64,000 nucleotides of DNA, from positions 11,684,001 through 11,748,000 of the forward strand of contig NC_135195.1 in NCBI RefSeq assembly GCF_050948175.1, written 5' to 3'. Shown one piece after another: positions 48,645-60,020 of this stretch. This DNA comes from Xylocopa sonorina. Its lineage: Eukaryota > Arthropoda > Insecta > Hymenoptera > Apidae. The notes under the pieces are model-generated. The model was not told the DNA's origin and made no database searches. It saw only the letters and a list, made by a program, of their open reading frames with translations. The number at the start of each line of letters is the position of its first letter. Position 1 is the stretch's first letter. The translations under genes and the position numbers were made by a program.

Positions 48645-49800
48645 TCACTTTCCCGTATCGGAACGCCGGTTTGGAGCCTTTTTGTAGGGCAAACGATAGC
48701 TTTTGTAGTGATTCAATTGGTCGACGAACACTCGACACGTGGTATGGGGCTCCTTCACGTGTTTGAATTTAATTTCTCCGTTCTTCACGTACTGGGCGAA
48801 CGGTATGTCGTACACCATGGTCCATCCGAATCCTTGCGCTATACTGGCACAATGACTGCGCCGGGAAGAAGTTTATTAGATCTGGCGAACTTCCGAACGT
48901 ACGAAAGTGATAAAACTTCTTTCTTTTTTTTATATTAAAAGTATTGTAAAGAAACGAGGGTCGTTCCCTGCTCGAAGGAGCTGCTGATCTAACGTTCGAG
49001 TTAGTCCGCGTTCGAAGAAACTGAAGTAAAAAGGTTATACCTTTTACTACCCTCCTATAAAAGAAAAAATGAAAATCGTAAAATACTTTCTCTATGACTA
49101 CCTAGCTAAATTCCAGTTAATCGATGCTCGAGTAGTTCATAATCATTCCACGGTTTTACACCGGAAACTTTGGAGAACGTATTAAGAAGTATGCGCCCTC
49201 GTTCTACTTCAAGTGATCGATCACTCTGTATCTCTTGTCATCTCTGTCGTCTCTCTCTTCTCGCCAGAGAACGCGATTAAAACTCGGGGCTATCGAAAGC
49301 AGAGGGTAACTCACATGCTGTTGCAGTCGAAGCGGAACAACCGGAAGGCCGTATCACGCGCCAGGAGCCAACTCTCCTCGATCAAACGTTTGGCGATCCC
49401 TAACCCCTGATACTCTTTGCTCACGGCTATGCTGGCCTGCTCGAACAGCCTTGAAACGCAATAACGCTCGTAAACTCTGGGCACGTCCGCGATGAACCCG
49501 AAGAACTCGATGACGTCGCGCATGGGCCCGGGTTCTATGCAGCTCGCCATGTCGCACAGCGTCCGCCCGTCCCGCTCGCTCGCGGTGCAATTTAGGGCTG
49601 CGCCGACGATGCAATTATCACGATTCTCGGCGATTATCGAGAGTCCATACTTCACTTGATCCTCCATCATGGTTCTCCAAATAGGCGGCGCTTCGGTGCC
49701 CGCTAGACCGATGTTGAGTATTACCGGTTCGTGTTTGTAGTACGCGTCGCACATGAAGTCCACCACGTTCTCGTAGTCGGGTGGTAGGGCTAATCGCGTT
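48645..49800 (-). CDS. Arylalkylamine / dopamine N-acetyltransferase-like GNAT enzyme, 5' end missing
   Basis: Acetyl-CoA-dependent acyltransferase of the insect AANAT group, which acylates aromatic amines such as dopamine. Two exons are clear: 49800-49315 and 48855-48645, joined in phase 2 (AT|T) to read FDCNSIHCASIAQGFGW. The first begins RLALPPDYENVVDFMCDAYY, the usual beta1/alpha1 start of the GNAT fold; later, ASIAVSKEYQGLGIAKRL holds the Q-x-x-G-x-A acetyl-CoA loop. The second exon encodes the C-terminal strands (YDIPFAQYVKNGEIKFKHVK, PHTTCRVFVDQLNHYKS) and a TGA. Together they give 231 residues. The first exon begins with one base that completes a codon, so a short upstream exon with the start ATG exists that I could not place. 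Substrate choice cannot be read from sequence. Confidence 0.88.
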
Positions 49801-52800
49801 CTGAAAGGTGGATTGTCCTGGAAGAATGTGCACGAACATGTCCAAAGATGATGACAGGACGGACTCGAAATGTCACTGTATTAAAAGCACAGTAAGTCAG
49901 TGACACGGATCGAAGGGAACGAAAACGCTAGCATTTATCAGTTTCGATATCGAAACGAGGAATAACGTCTTGCGTTGTGTTTTTGGATCGATTGTAATTA
50001 TCGTCTTGCGCAGGTTACGTATATAAATTCGAATTTATATCGCAGCCAAAGTTACTACTCACATCGCATTTAACTAGCAAATTTCTTGCCGCAACATGGA
50101 AATTAGCTCTCCCGGTTTCGATCCCATTACAGTTCGCAGCATGCTTGAGGCATTCGAGGACAGATCTTCGGTACGATTTAAATAGCAGCCATTTCATTTC
50201 GTCCTGCTTTCCGATAAAATAGCATTCCCCTTCGAACGGGAGGGAGGGTTGCTACGCTAGAACCTTGGGATTGTAATCCAGCTTACTTGTAAGCAACTCG
50301 AGGGTACGTGTTCGCGGAGACGTTGCCTCTTGTCGAACTTGCTAGTTCGCCCACTTAATTGTTTGACGTTTCAGACGCCTGTAAAAGGAACGATCGACGT
50401 CTATCGACGTGTTCTCCGTGAATTTATTCGCCAGGCGACGTTCATTTGAACGATGGTCAACATTTGCGCGCGATTTCGCATTAATATCGTATGGAAATAT
50501 TTGCCGCTAATTAATTCGATAAACCGTCGAATCGATGAGTTGTTTGATCGTCGTCGAAATAAACAGCGGAGGCAAATTGTACCGTGGGAGTACAGGAGGG
50601 CTGGTCCGGTTGAAAATTACGAATTATTTTTTAACACCACGTTAATACCCATCGCTGGCATATTTGGTACTTGCATTAATAACGTGTCTGGTTTAATGCA
50701 TCGCGTGGCTGTGTAATATCTATATCGAGGACCGGAAATTAAATCCAGATACGTAATCCGCCACCTTTCTATAGTTGGATATTACAGACGTCTCCAAGCT
50801 AATTTGAAATCGTCTTTAAATGTACGAAACAACTGAAAGCCCCGCGAGCAGCGGATTCATTCATAACCGTGGTACGAAATGATATGGCAGCCATTAGACC
50901 AGTTGATTTATGCATTACTCGCACCACGTTTTACCATCCCCGATGTACGGGCAGACAAACACATCCACACATGCATACACGCGCCCAGCGTTCGTCCATG
51001 CTCAAATCTTCACCATCTTCGTCTCGACGAGGGTGTACACGCGTGTGCTGTAGTGCATGTGTGTAACTGGGACAAATCGTGGATGTGCAGGATCCCACCA
51101 GGATTTCACCTAGTCTAGAAACGCGTATATGTACATACGCGTAGGTATCGTGGAGACAAGTGTATGCATACGATACAAATTCCGTGCGAATCGTACACTC
51201 ACACTTGAACGTAGGCAGCGCAAAAGGTACGCGAAGGGGTAGCGAAATGACGGAACTGCGAGAATAGTTAAACCGGCCGGTGGAGTCGGGGTGTTCCCGA
51301 AAAGTTACGTATCTGACGTGTTTCTGATTGCACGAACGTCATGAAAAGATGTTCTAGGAACACGATACTGCTTCTGACAGATGAAAAGTAGAAGAATATC
51401 ATCCTTACTGAATTTTAATACCTTCTAAAAACCTTCCTAATCACTCGAGACGATCACTAAACACAATAGCCGATCGAACGCACCTGTCGAAATCATTTAT
51501 TCGTTTCCATGGACTTTTAACATTAAATCGTATCATTGTTCGTTCAAGTACTCACTGCGACTATCACGAAGTGTTGAGAATCAAAACCACGCGACGGAAT
51601 GCTTTCCTATCCGTTTCGTAGCCGCTCGACGACTGGCGTCGAACAAGGGCGACGAAAGGACGCGAGGGAGGACGGGGCGGGCCAAACGAGCTTGCATCAA
51701 TTACCCCTCTTTTATTCTCGTTTCATCGGATGTGCCGAAAGATTGCAATTTATCGGCGCAACAATGCCGAGCATTATTAATATCCATTAATCAACCGGGC
51801 TCCGGTTGCTGACGCGCGAAACGAGGCGATCCCCGTGCGAGCTCGAATCATCGGCTGTCGGCGTATAAATAAAACTTGCTGCGGAGGGGTAGGTGAGAGA
51901 GAGAGAGAAAAAAAGAGAAAGAGAGAGAGAGGGGAGGAAGAGAGGAAAAAAAGGAGTGGAACAATACGTTCCTGATGAACTACGGGCAAATACGGGAGTA
52001 TATTTTTGATCCCCCTCTGTTTCGCTTGTCGAATCGATGGCGCTCGAAATGAGAAATTCTGAACGACGATGGAAAGGTTGCCGTACGAGCCCCCGGGAAA
52101 AAATGGTCTGGGGCTGGATACGCGAATATAAACGATACGAAGGAGAATTGATTTTCCTTTGACACCCAAGTGTGCGTTGTTTGCCGAAAGGAAATTGGTA
52201 TCGCGGAAATTCCGTGTCTATTGGTTATTGTCAGCGTTTGCCTAGCGTTGCCCTGTTGTTTCGAAGGTTTCCGGGTGAGATGTGATCGGTGTGTATCGAT
52301 CGAACGATTGGTGTATGATAATTGCGCAATTTTTTCGGGTTTCTGTGTTCAACGAGTGTAAATATTAAGCGTTTTGTATAAATATAATAGAAAATTTGCA
52401 AGATTTGACAGCTCTTTTTCAGTAACAAGTTACGCACAGATGTCATGTAAAAAATGGGGAGGAAAATGCTAGTGGAATTGATTTCTGTTTGATGGTGAAG
52501 AGTATTTTGTTGACGAGGATAAAAAAAATAAGCTGGACGTATCAAATAAAATTTATAACGAACATGATTTTAAAACTAGCGAAATTGAACAAATAATAAC
52601 TCGCGACAATTTAAACGATTATCTAATGAATGGAACGCTTTCTACAAAACGTACCATCATTTTTACTGGATGCGATACCGTGTTGCGCATCGCAGACGCA
52701 TTATAGGCTTGATAGTATGTAAAATCATTTCAGTAAACATTTCTCCCATTATCCAAACATTCTGCAATTTCCAACCGATTAATCAATATAAATGATATAA

Positions 52801-53182
52801 ATTGCTAATTACCATATTAACAATAATATACATCGTTCCTATAATCTCTAACAATTAGCGGTTTAACGCATTACAAATATTAATATATCCAATTTCAGCA
52901 TGAAATACTCATGCGACGAATTAAAATCATTCGTACCCTCGCAACAACAATCGATTATAAAGCAACTTCAATTCAGAGCGATAAAAAGGCTTTCGTTTTT
53001 ATTTTTTCTGTACACACAGCGAATGTGACTCTGACCTACCGACTCCATCAACACTAATAAATGCAACAACTGTCAAACCCGAAATAATAGCAGTGAATGA
53101 AGTTATTTTTAACTGGACAGCCACCTGTGCCAATGAAGTTAGTCAAAAAATAATTTCCGCCTCGATTTAAGGCACACGCGAG
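49801..53182. other. Spacer between the acyltransferase and the secreted-protein cluster
   Basis: Should contain the first exon and promoter of the acyltransferase. The open frame at 50015-50197 on - ends at a GTGAGT donor, but in phase 0, whereas phase 2 is needed. From 52.4 to 53.15 kb the DNA becomes AT-rich and lacks open frames. No other gene seen. Confidence 0.45.
51895..51956. repeat. 62-base polypurine tract
   Basis: Uninterrupted A/G on + (GA runs, then A runs). On - it reads as polypyrimidine; no acceptor use is evident. Confidence 0.9.
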
Positions 53183-54457
53183 TTAACGCGCTTTCCCCTG
53201 ACCGAAGCCAAACGTTCTGGCCTCATCCTTGCCTCCCTGATTCCCGTATGCTTGAAATTTCTTGAAAAAATCATCGTAATCGTTGTGAGCCTGATAACCT
53301 TTGGACTCCTTAACAGCCTGGTGTTTCCCCGTCACCCCTTCCTTGTGGTTCTTCCCCTCGTCAGAGCCAGAGTCTCGAGAGCGACCCTTCTTGTACCTGC
53401 CTTCCGCGGAGACATACTTCTCTTTGTATCGTCCGTGTTTCTTCGAATGTCCACCTTGGTCATCGTTGCCGTAATAGTCGTTGATCCTCTTGCGCTCGTC
53501 CTTGTGATATACGCTGCGATAACCGCTTTCCTTAAGGTCCACGTGATCGTTGTCGTTCTTGTGATACTTGGCCCCTCTGCTACCCCCACCCTCTTCCTCG
53601 TCATATCCCGAATGATGCCTATGATTATCATAGAACTTCCTTTTACCACCCGCCTCGTCGTACTGAGACTTCTGCTTCTCATTTATCTCGTCACCCTTCT
53701 CCCCTTTCTCGATCGTGGAGGACTTCTCGCGACCCTCATCGCTGCTACCACCCTCCGATTCGTATTCGCTGCCCGTGCGCTGGGTACCACCAGCGTGGTC
53801 ATACGTTTGAGAACTCTTGGATGGGGCGACCTTGGTAATCTTCGACTCTGCTTGTCTGAGCTCCATCTGATTCACTCCAGGAGGCTTGACACCAGTGTAA
53901 CTCGCAGGCAACGTTTTAGCATCGGATTCTAAAGGCAGTACGTACGTCACAACGTTGTTATCCACTCGAGGAGCCTTTACGGGGATCAGTTTCACCTGGA
54001 CGTTCATTCCATGCGACGGTTCGTTACTGGTTACTATCGCCTGATAAGCTACTGTAGCATCGCCACCCCCTACGTATCCGTTCAACTGCGCGACCTTAGG
54101 GACAATATTGACAACTCGCGACTCCGCTTGTCTGAGCTCCATGTGATCCACTCCGGGTGGCTTTACGCCTGTATAATGAGCCGGCAGCATTTCAGCTTCC
54201 GGTTCCAAGGGCAACGAGTACATCGCGAAGTTCTTGTCCACTCGAGGCGCCTTAATGGGGATCAGCTTCCGGTGGTAGCCTGGCTCACGCGATCCCTCGT
54301 CGTTCGTTACTTCCCTGTAGGTTAACCTCGACTCTACGGCTATTGGCTCGTAGATCCTCCTATCACCGAAGTGCGGATCCGGTTGCGCGATCGTCGAACG
54401 TGTACACACGCAGAGGACCGCGTAAACAGCGCACCATCCTCTTCCGAAGACCGTCAT
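53183..54457 (-). CDS. Secreted Lys/Glu/Gly-rich protein with a duplicated KAPRVD module (cluster member 1)
   Basis: A single 424-residue frame. Residues 1-24 look like a signal peptide, with likely cleavage before QPDPHF. The N-terminal half holds two copies of a module about 92 residues apart, starting KLIPIKAPRVD (residue 64) and KLIPVKAPRVD (residue 156), each continuing to YTGVKPPGV and MELRQAES. The C-terminal half is charged low-complexity sequence with an EKGEKGD stretch (250-256) and, at 309-337, KESGYRSVYHKDERKR followed by DYYGNDDQGGH. This matches the core shared with the four other cluster members, so I place it in the same family although it has far less His. It diverges from member 2. 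Molecular role unknown; an extracellular matrix or cuticle role is inference. Confidence 0.8.
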   Translation of the reverse strand: MTVFGRGWCAVYAVLCVCTRSTIAQPDPHFGDRRIYEPIAVESRLTYREVTNDEGSREPGYHRKLIPIKAPRVDKNFAMYSLPLEPEAEMLPAHYTGVKPPGVDHMELRQAESRVVNIVPKVAQLNGYVGGGDATVAYQAIVTSNEPSHGMNVQVKLIPVKAPRVDNNVVTYVLPLESDAKTLPASYTGVKPPGVNQMELRQAESKITKVAPSKSSQTYDHAGGTQRTGSEYESEGGSSDEGREKSSTIEKGEKGDEINEKQKSQYDEAGGKRKFYDNHRHHSGYDEEEGGGSRGAKYHKNDNDHVDLKESGYRSVYHKDERKRINDYYGNDDQGGHSKKHGRYKEKYVSAEGRYKKGRSRDSGSDEGKNHKEGVTGKHQAVKESKGYQAHNDYDDFFKKFQAYGNQGGKDEARTFGFGQGKAR

Positions 54458-54642
54458 TCTCCTGGGAACACAACCGGTACCACTGGTGCTCTGGGTCCAG
54501 TCTAATTCGTGCTCGATGCCGCACTCAGTCTGTACGCATGCCGCATAACCGGCGATGGGATCGTTTTAGGCGCCGTCCTAGCCACGCTGGCTCGCGGAAA
54601 CGTGTTCTGTTCTACTGTAATCGCGTACCAATCGATCGAGCT

Positions 54643-54650
54643 CTTTTATA
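54643..54650 (-). promoter_or_regulatory. TATA box candidate for cluster member 1
   Basis: TATAAAAG on the - strand, about 190 bases before the start codon. The gap holds one short upstream ATG frame, and an acceptor-like TGTTCCCAG lies just before the real start, so a 5' UTR intron is likely. Confidence 0.45.
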
Positions 54651-54657
54651 CGTCACG

Positions 54658-56440
54658 CGGCCCGCTCGAGCGATTTGAGGCGGCCGCCTCTCGCCCAAGA
54701 CTGCCGCTGACGGAGTGCATGGTCCCGATCGACGGTCCACCGTGTGCAAGTTTCATGGCGAAATTTTTCGATGGCCAAGCCTCCAAGGTACTGCGGTCGA
54801 TCATGCGTTCGATGCTCTCTGGCATTCGAGAGGAACTGGACCAGCCTTGAGGGGATGTGGCGCGCGATCGAAAGAAACGGAACGCGTTCGAGACACTTTC
54901 CTTTATACTTCTTTCCTTACGTACTTTGCAAGATTTCGAGTATCTTGCGACAGAGAGCCTCGCGTTCGAACTACTGTTGGGAACCGTGTTTAGAGTATTA
55001 GAATTTTTGCATGTTCCTCGGAATTTTCGGAAGTAAATGAAAATTGTGCAGTCGATATAATATTGTATATACTTTAATTCGACGGTGGTTCTAGAAATGA
55101 CTAGAGACCGTGATGAAATCTGTGCAACATTTTCTGGGGCACCTTAATAGTTTGGCGATTATCCGCTGGGAGAACCTTTTTGTACAGTGAAGGGTTATGC
55201 AATCTAAATCTTGATCGTAGTCCACGAGTTAATAAAAGTACTATCAAAGTAAACTTATAATGCGTTCTTCTGGCACTGATGAAGGAAATTAATCAATTAC
55301 TGATTATTCCTTCCTGAATATATATAAAAGGATTTAAGAATTTTTAAATAGAACATTAATAATTCACGAATTCTAGAATGGAATGAAGCGAGCGAATTGG
55401 GAATGCTTGTAGATTTGCAGAATCATAAGTTAGAATAAGAATCGTTATTTATAGGAGGAGTTCTAAGGTTTCGCCACAAATGTTTGCCACTGTGTTCAGC
55501 AATTCAGGCGAATTGATAAGATTAAAAAAATTTCATTGCATAACCGCAGTCTATTTTGAAACCGCACTTTTACAAGGAGTCAGCATCAATTAGACTCATC
55601 GTATTTTCTGCATCGAAAGCCTCGGTCCGGACGCAGTTTTTAAAATTGCAAGAATACCTCTCGTTCGATTTTGCCGAGCCAATCAAGCAGCAACGCTCGC
55701 CAGCAAATAATCGCCGCTCGAATCGCCGCTGGCTTCCTCTTCACGCTGCCGAGCAAGTTCGCGCGAAATAGGATTTAACACGAACGGTCTTGCGAGCAAT
55801 TAAAACTGGCCCGCCACGAATTACCTTTAACATTCCGTTTATGCTTGCACTTGAAAGTAGATTTCACCACCCCCACCATCCCTCTGAAAATCGCCGATCA
55901 CGTAAACTTTCTAATACCGATTTACATGTTACGTAACGATTACATGCCGTAATTAAGTGTGACACTTTCCTCGTTAGCAACGGGCGACCATGATTTGGCA
56001 TATTTCGGTGCTGATGTGGACTTCGATTTGCCTGGTGGCGCATTATCGGTCGCCATACTATTTCTGAATTGAAAATAGAAATTGTCCTCGATCAAACTTT
56101 CCATCAGGCTTGATCGTCACAGATGAAGATTTCCAGCACAATTTCACAGGTGTAAATTATGTAATAAAACATTCTGATACCAGCTCGTATTCGTATCGTC
56201 TATCGATCGCAGCCAAGGAGCATCCCAAAGCGTACCCCAAAGGGTGCACGAACGATCAGTCAGTGCTGGGGGTAGCGGCACGGTGACGCATTACGCAAAT
56301 TGCCACGATTCCGTAGAACGCCCCGGCGAGGAGGCCAAGCAGCCGCCCAATAACGCGGCGTACTTGAATTATCGAGGCCAACCTTGGAACACACTCTCGG
56401 TTCCACTCTATGATCCCTTATTCACCTGCCGATTCAGGTT
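54658..56440. other. Spacer between divergent cluster members 1 and 2
   Basis: About 1.8 kb shared upstream region. No exon recognised; several short open frames without features near 54.7-55.0 and 55.56-55.77 kb. Confidence 0.45.
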
Positions 56441-56446
56441 CTCCTG

Positions 56447-56458
56447 TATATATATAAG
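56447..56458 (+). promoter_or_regulatory. TATA box of cluster member 2
   Basis: TATATATATAAG, about 145 bases upstream of the ATG. The first ATG downstream of it (56475) is out of frame and its frame runs past the main start. Confidence 0.6.
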
Positions 56459-56601
56459 GCGAACCAGTCGATTCATGGACACACCAGTGTACATTCCGGT
56501 TCACCCGGTTCAGGCAATAGACGCCGTTCGCCGTGATCGATTACGTGACGCTCAGACTCTTATCCGAGTGACGTTAAGCCGTTACACGTACCGCGGCCGA
56601 T

Positions 56602-58154
56602 ATGTTCTCCAGAGGGTTGCTGGTGTGCGTGTTCCTTCTGTCCGGGGGTGGTGACGCCGCGCCTATCACGGAGCGTCGTATGACCGTGAGCAAGATGAGC
56701 GCGATGGACTTGGACAGCTCCGCCACGCAGTACGTGTACAATCAGCAGCAGGGGCTTCCGCTCTACTACGTGCGGTACACCAATCACGGAAGCGGACAGT
56801 ACCATCATCCACCGGACGCCGTGCAGTACGTTGTCGGGGCTGGTGCACCTGTTGCGCAGGCCGTTCACGGAACAGCGTCGTTCCAGCACCCCTATGGAAC
56901 CGCGAAGGATGTGCCCCGCTCGACCCACCAAGACACTGGCAATTACGGTAACGAGCAATCGGCGGGACACGCGGCTGCGATCGCCAGCTCGGTGCCGCGT
57001 GCGCCGTATTACGTTCACGAGCAGATGATCGTATACGAGGGGGATGGAAAGGGTGGTGCGCGTGGGAAAACTAGCGAGGAGGATTACGGCAAGGGAAACA
57101 GCGAGGAGGATTACAGTAAGGGGGGCGGCGAGGAGAGCCACGAGGAGGATGATGAGGATGACGAGGAGAGGATTCATAGTGATTTTGGTGAATCGATCAA
57201 GGGGTTGGGGTACGACGGTGGTTACGGTCATGGAGGAGGTGAGTCTCGCGGGGATGAAGGTATCTTTTTCGAAGATGGAAGTGGGAAAGAACGTATGGCT
57301 GATGAGTATTCTCAGCGCGGTGACAAGGGGGAGAAGGGGTACAAGACGCTGAAGGAGTTTAGTGAAAGCGAACAGGGTAGCGATGATAACAAACACGACG
57401 AAGGTGAGTTCGTTATCTCTAATATTGCATGTAGGTACGAGATACTTTGTAAAGTTACTTCTTGCGGAAATGTCGATACACTTATGAATAAAAACGCTAG
57501 AATCGCGTGATATACATAAAAGAAAGTACATATTAGCGCGTACAGTTATTTCTTTTCGCAAATATCTCCACGTAGAAAGAGACACGCGGCAAAATTGCAT
57601 AACACCGTTATACCAGGAACAATGCTAATATAGTAGGATGTGCTTGTATTCACACGACCGGTTTCAAATGTCCAGGATACTACAAAAAGGAAGGTGGGCA
57701 CAAGAAAGGACACGTCGACGAGGCTGAAAAGCACGGCTCGCACGAGGAGGCAGAGAAAGGCAAAGAGGGCGGCAGTTATGGTCACTCGTCTTACCATAAG
57801 AAAGGGCACAAAACGAACGGTTACCACAATGTCTATCACAAGGACGAGTACAAGAAAGAGACGGACTACTACGACGACGAGCATAAGAAGGGTCATTTCG
57901 TCGAGTACGAGGAATTCGACAAGAGTTACAAGAACGACGGGGGTGATTCCAAGAAAGGGGGACATCACTCTTCCGGGCACGATTATCTGGATAGCGGGAA
58001 GAAAGGGTATTACGACAAGGGACACCATGACGCGTTGAATCAAGGTCACCAGGCTGAGGCAGGCGAGAAATCGTATTATAACAACCACGAGGATTATGGC
58101 GCCGAGAAGGATTCGAAATCTGAGAGAACGCATAAATACCACAAGGATCGTTGA
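56602..58154 (+). CDS. Secreted Gly/Lys/Glu-rich protein (cluster member 2), two exons
   Basis: Exons 56602-57403 and 57676-58154, joined in phase 1 across a GTGAGT...TCCAG intron, give 426 residues. The signal peptide is MFSRGLLVCVFLLSGGGDAA. A Tyr/Gln/His-containing region to about residue 140 (YNQQQGLPLYYVRY, APYYVHEQMIVYEG) is unlike the other members. A Glu/Asp stretch and the shared GDKGEKGYK motif follow. Exon 2, which has no Met near its start, carries the best copy of the family core: KTNGYHNVYHKDEYKK then DYYDDEHKKGHF. This pattern resembles an insect-specific uncharacterised family that I believe is catalogued as DUF4779; that name is from memory and not checked. Function unknown. 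Confidence 0.85.
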
Positions 58155-58210
58155 TTACGTTTCGCGTGCTACGCTGTATAATCTGTATTGCGTATAATAC
58201 AGATAATATA

Positions 58211-58256
58211 CTGTATAATATAATATACTATATAATATAATATACTATATAATAAA
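58211..58256. repeat. TATAATATAATATACTA repeat in the 3' region of member 2
   Basis: About two and a half copies of a 17-bp AT unit, ending in AATAAA at 58251-58256, the probable poly(A) signal of member 2, about 100 bases after its stop. Confidence 0.7.
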
Positions 58257-59045
58257 GAGAATATATTATAAACTTTATATTGGTTAAGTTTGTAGTTCCC
58301 TCCGGCTTACCCGCTGCTAAGTACCGACCGTAACTAAATTTTTATCGTCCTTGATGAATTGCTAGAGATATTAATTTCTTCATTCTTGGACCAAGGAATT
58401 TCTTTGCGCTTGGCTTAAAAATGAATTAAAAATAATTCCGATTCAGTGACACTATTCTTGCTCAATCGAATGAAGCAATTCCTCTGGAAAGTGTTATTGA
58501 CCTAATTTTTTGGGGGCCCTAATGCACTGTAGCATATCCAGCGCAAAAACGCGGAGCCATTGAACTATTGCGAGAGTCGTTGCGAATCACTAGCTACAGA
58601 TTTGTTACATATATACACAATAGAGGTATTGCAAAACGGAAATTTTGAAACGATCGCCGAGTCCCGGTTTGTTTTACAAGTTGAACAATCTCTTCTTGCG
58701 GCGCTGAAATTGAAAAGAAATTACTGCAAGAAATCAACCGCTATGGTAACTTAAATTAGACGGACAAGAAAATTGATTATTGAAACAAACTGATTGATCG
58801 TGTTTTCGTAGGAATTACACACACGTTGCGTAGAAAAAGAATCTATTTCTAAACATATTAATTATAGTGTTTACAGTATGTAATAGGCAATCAATTTGGC
58901 AAATTTCGTGTATTTTCTTCAATCTTGTTATTTGTCTCAATATTTACTTTGCAAGTATAATACTCGGGTGTACATTAACGCCGTTCTTCTATGCAAAAGA
59001 CTCGATCTCTACTGTTAATAACCGATATTACAAAACAAGGAAACG
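58257..59045. other. Spacer between convergent members 2 and 3
   Basis: AT-rich interval without a supported gene. Confidence 0.5.
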
Positions 59046-59078
59046 TTTATTTCAATCAACGAAAATCGTACATTTATT
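59046..59078 (-). terminator. Poly(A) signals of cluster member 3
   Basis: Two AATAAA hexamers on the - strand (59078-59073 and 59051-59046), 68-95 bases after the stop codon. Confidence 0.55.
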
Positions 59079-59145
59079 TCGATCGGATACAAAGATCAAC
59101 TCAACACGACGTTCAACAAACATAACAATCAACGGGCATCGTGCC

Positions 59146-59907
59146 TTAATGCCCCTTCTTGAATCCCCACGACTTGTGGTCCTCGTGACCGCCCTTCTTG
59201 CCGTGATGAGAGTGATGAGAGTGATGCTCATCGTGTCCACCGCCGCTCTTGTGTCCCTTGTGATCATGATGATGACCTCCCTTCTCGTGGTGTCCCTTCT
59301 TCCCGTAATGATCGTCGTGCTCGCCGTGGTCGTGGTGACCCTTCTTGAAGTGTCCGCCCTTCTTGTGCCCGTGTTCGTGATGGTGGCCACCGTGGTCCTC
59401 GTGGTGTCCCGAGTCATGGTGTTCGTCGAAGAACTCCTTGTCCTTCTTGAACTCGTCTAACTTGTGGACCTCGTGGTGTCCCTTCGTGCTGTGCCCCTTT
59501 CCAAAGTGGCCCTCCTCGTGGAACTTGTGCCCCTTCTCCCCCTTGTCGCCCTTGTGGTGCTCCGCGTAGTAGCCGTCGTCGTGGTGGTGGCTCTTCTTGT
59601 GTCCACCGTCTTCGTCGTAGTGTCCGGAATGCTCGTCCTTGTCGTGGTGTCCCTTCTCCCCTTTCTCGTCGTGGTGGGTCGACTTGTAGCCCTTGTCACC
59701 TCTGCCCCCGTGTTTGCTGAAGTGATCGGAGTGATGCTCGCCACCGCCGCCCTCCTCGTGGTGATGCCCGCCACCATGGCCGCCACCATGATGGGACGCA
59801 GCCACGGCTAGATCATCGTCCGCCGAACCGATCTCCCGAGCAACGATCGCCCCGAATTCACATACTATGCACGCGAGCAGCAGACTAATCATCAGCCGTG
59901 ACTTCAT
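59146..59907 (-). CDS. Secreted histidine-rich protein (cluster member 3)
   Basis: Single-exon frame of 253 residues. The signal peptide covers about residues 1-23, then DDDLAVAASHHGGGHGGGHH. This post-signal DL-x-A-A pattern recurs as DLEAAAT in members 4 and 5. GRGDKGYKS (68-76), DEKGEKGHH and GDKGEKGHK follow. The family core is at 140-169: STKGHHEVHKLDEFKK then EFFDEHHDSGHH. The C-terminal 80 residues are His/Gly/Lys repeats (HHEKGGHHHDHKGHKSGGG). There is no Cys beyond the signal region, so no disulphide fold. Dense His suggests binding of Zn or Cu ions or pH-dependent behaviour; this is inference from composition. It is divergent from member 4, with TATA boxes on both sides of a 1.3 kb gap. 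Confidence 0.9.
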   Translation of the reverse strand: MKSRLMISLLLACIVCEFGAIVAREIGSADDDLAVAASHHGGGHGGGHHHEEGGGGEHHSDHFSKHGGRGDKGYKSTHHDEKGEKGHHDKDEHSGHYDEDGGHKKSHHHDDGYYAEHHKGDKGEKGHKFHEEGHFGKGHSTKGHHEVHKLDEFKKDKEFFDEHHDSGHHEDHGGHHHEHGHKKGGHFKKGHHDHGEHDDHYGKKGHHEKGGHHHDHKGHKSGGGHDEHHSHHSHHGKKGGHEDHKSWGFKKGH

Positions 59908-60012
59908 GGCGGCTAGCTAAACCGATCGTTGGAGTTCGAATCGTGGTGCGGTATCGAAACGTTCGACTCCGACGCTGCGTTCGGTATGATTAATCCGGTC
60001 ACCACGCTCGGA

Positions 60013-60020
60013 TTATATAT
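60013..60020 (-). promoter_or_regulatory. TATA box of cluster member 3
   Basis: ATATATAA on the - strand, 106 bases before the start codon and with no intervening ATG. Confidence 0.65.

Noticed and set aside
49618..49845. 75-codon frame on - at the acyltransferase
   Set aside because: It reads through the acceptor at 49801 in the wrong frame; a shadow of the real exon.
50015..50197. First exon of the acyltransferase
   Set aside because: Its donor is in phase 0, while the exon at 49800 needs phase 2; no other ATG in it gives an open frame to the donor.
56560..57600. 346-codon hydrophobic open frame antisense to cluster member 2
   Set aside because: GAG, CAC, AAG and GGN codons read in reverse give Leu, Val and Ser codons without stops; the sense frame has a signal peptide, TATA box and family core. 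The same applies to 61295-62113 (-), 53252-53932 (+) and 58867-59460 (+).
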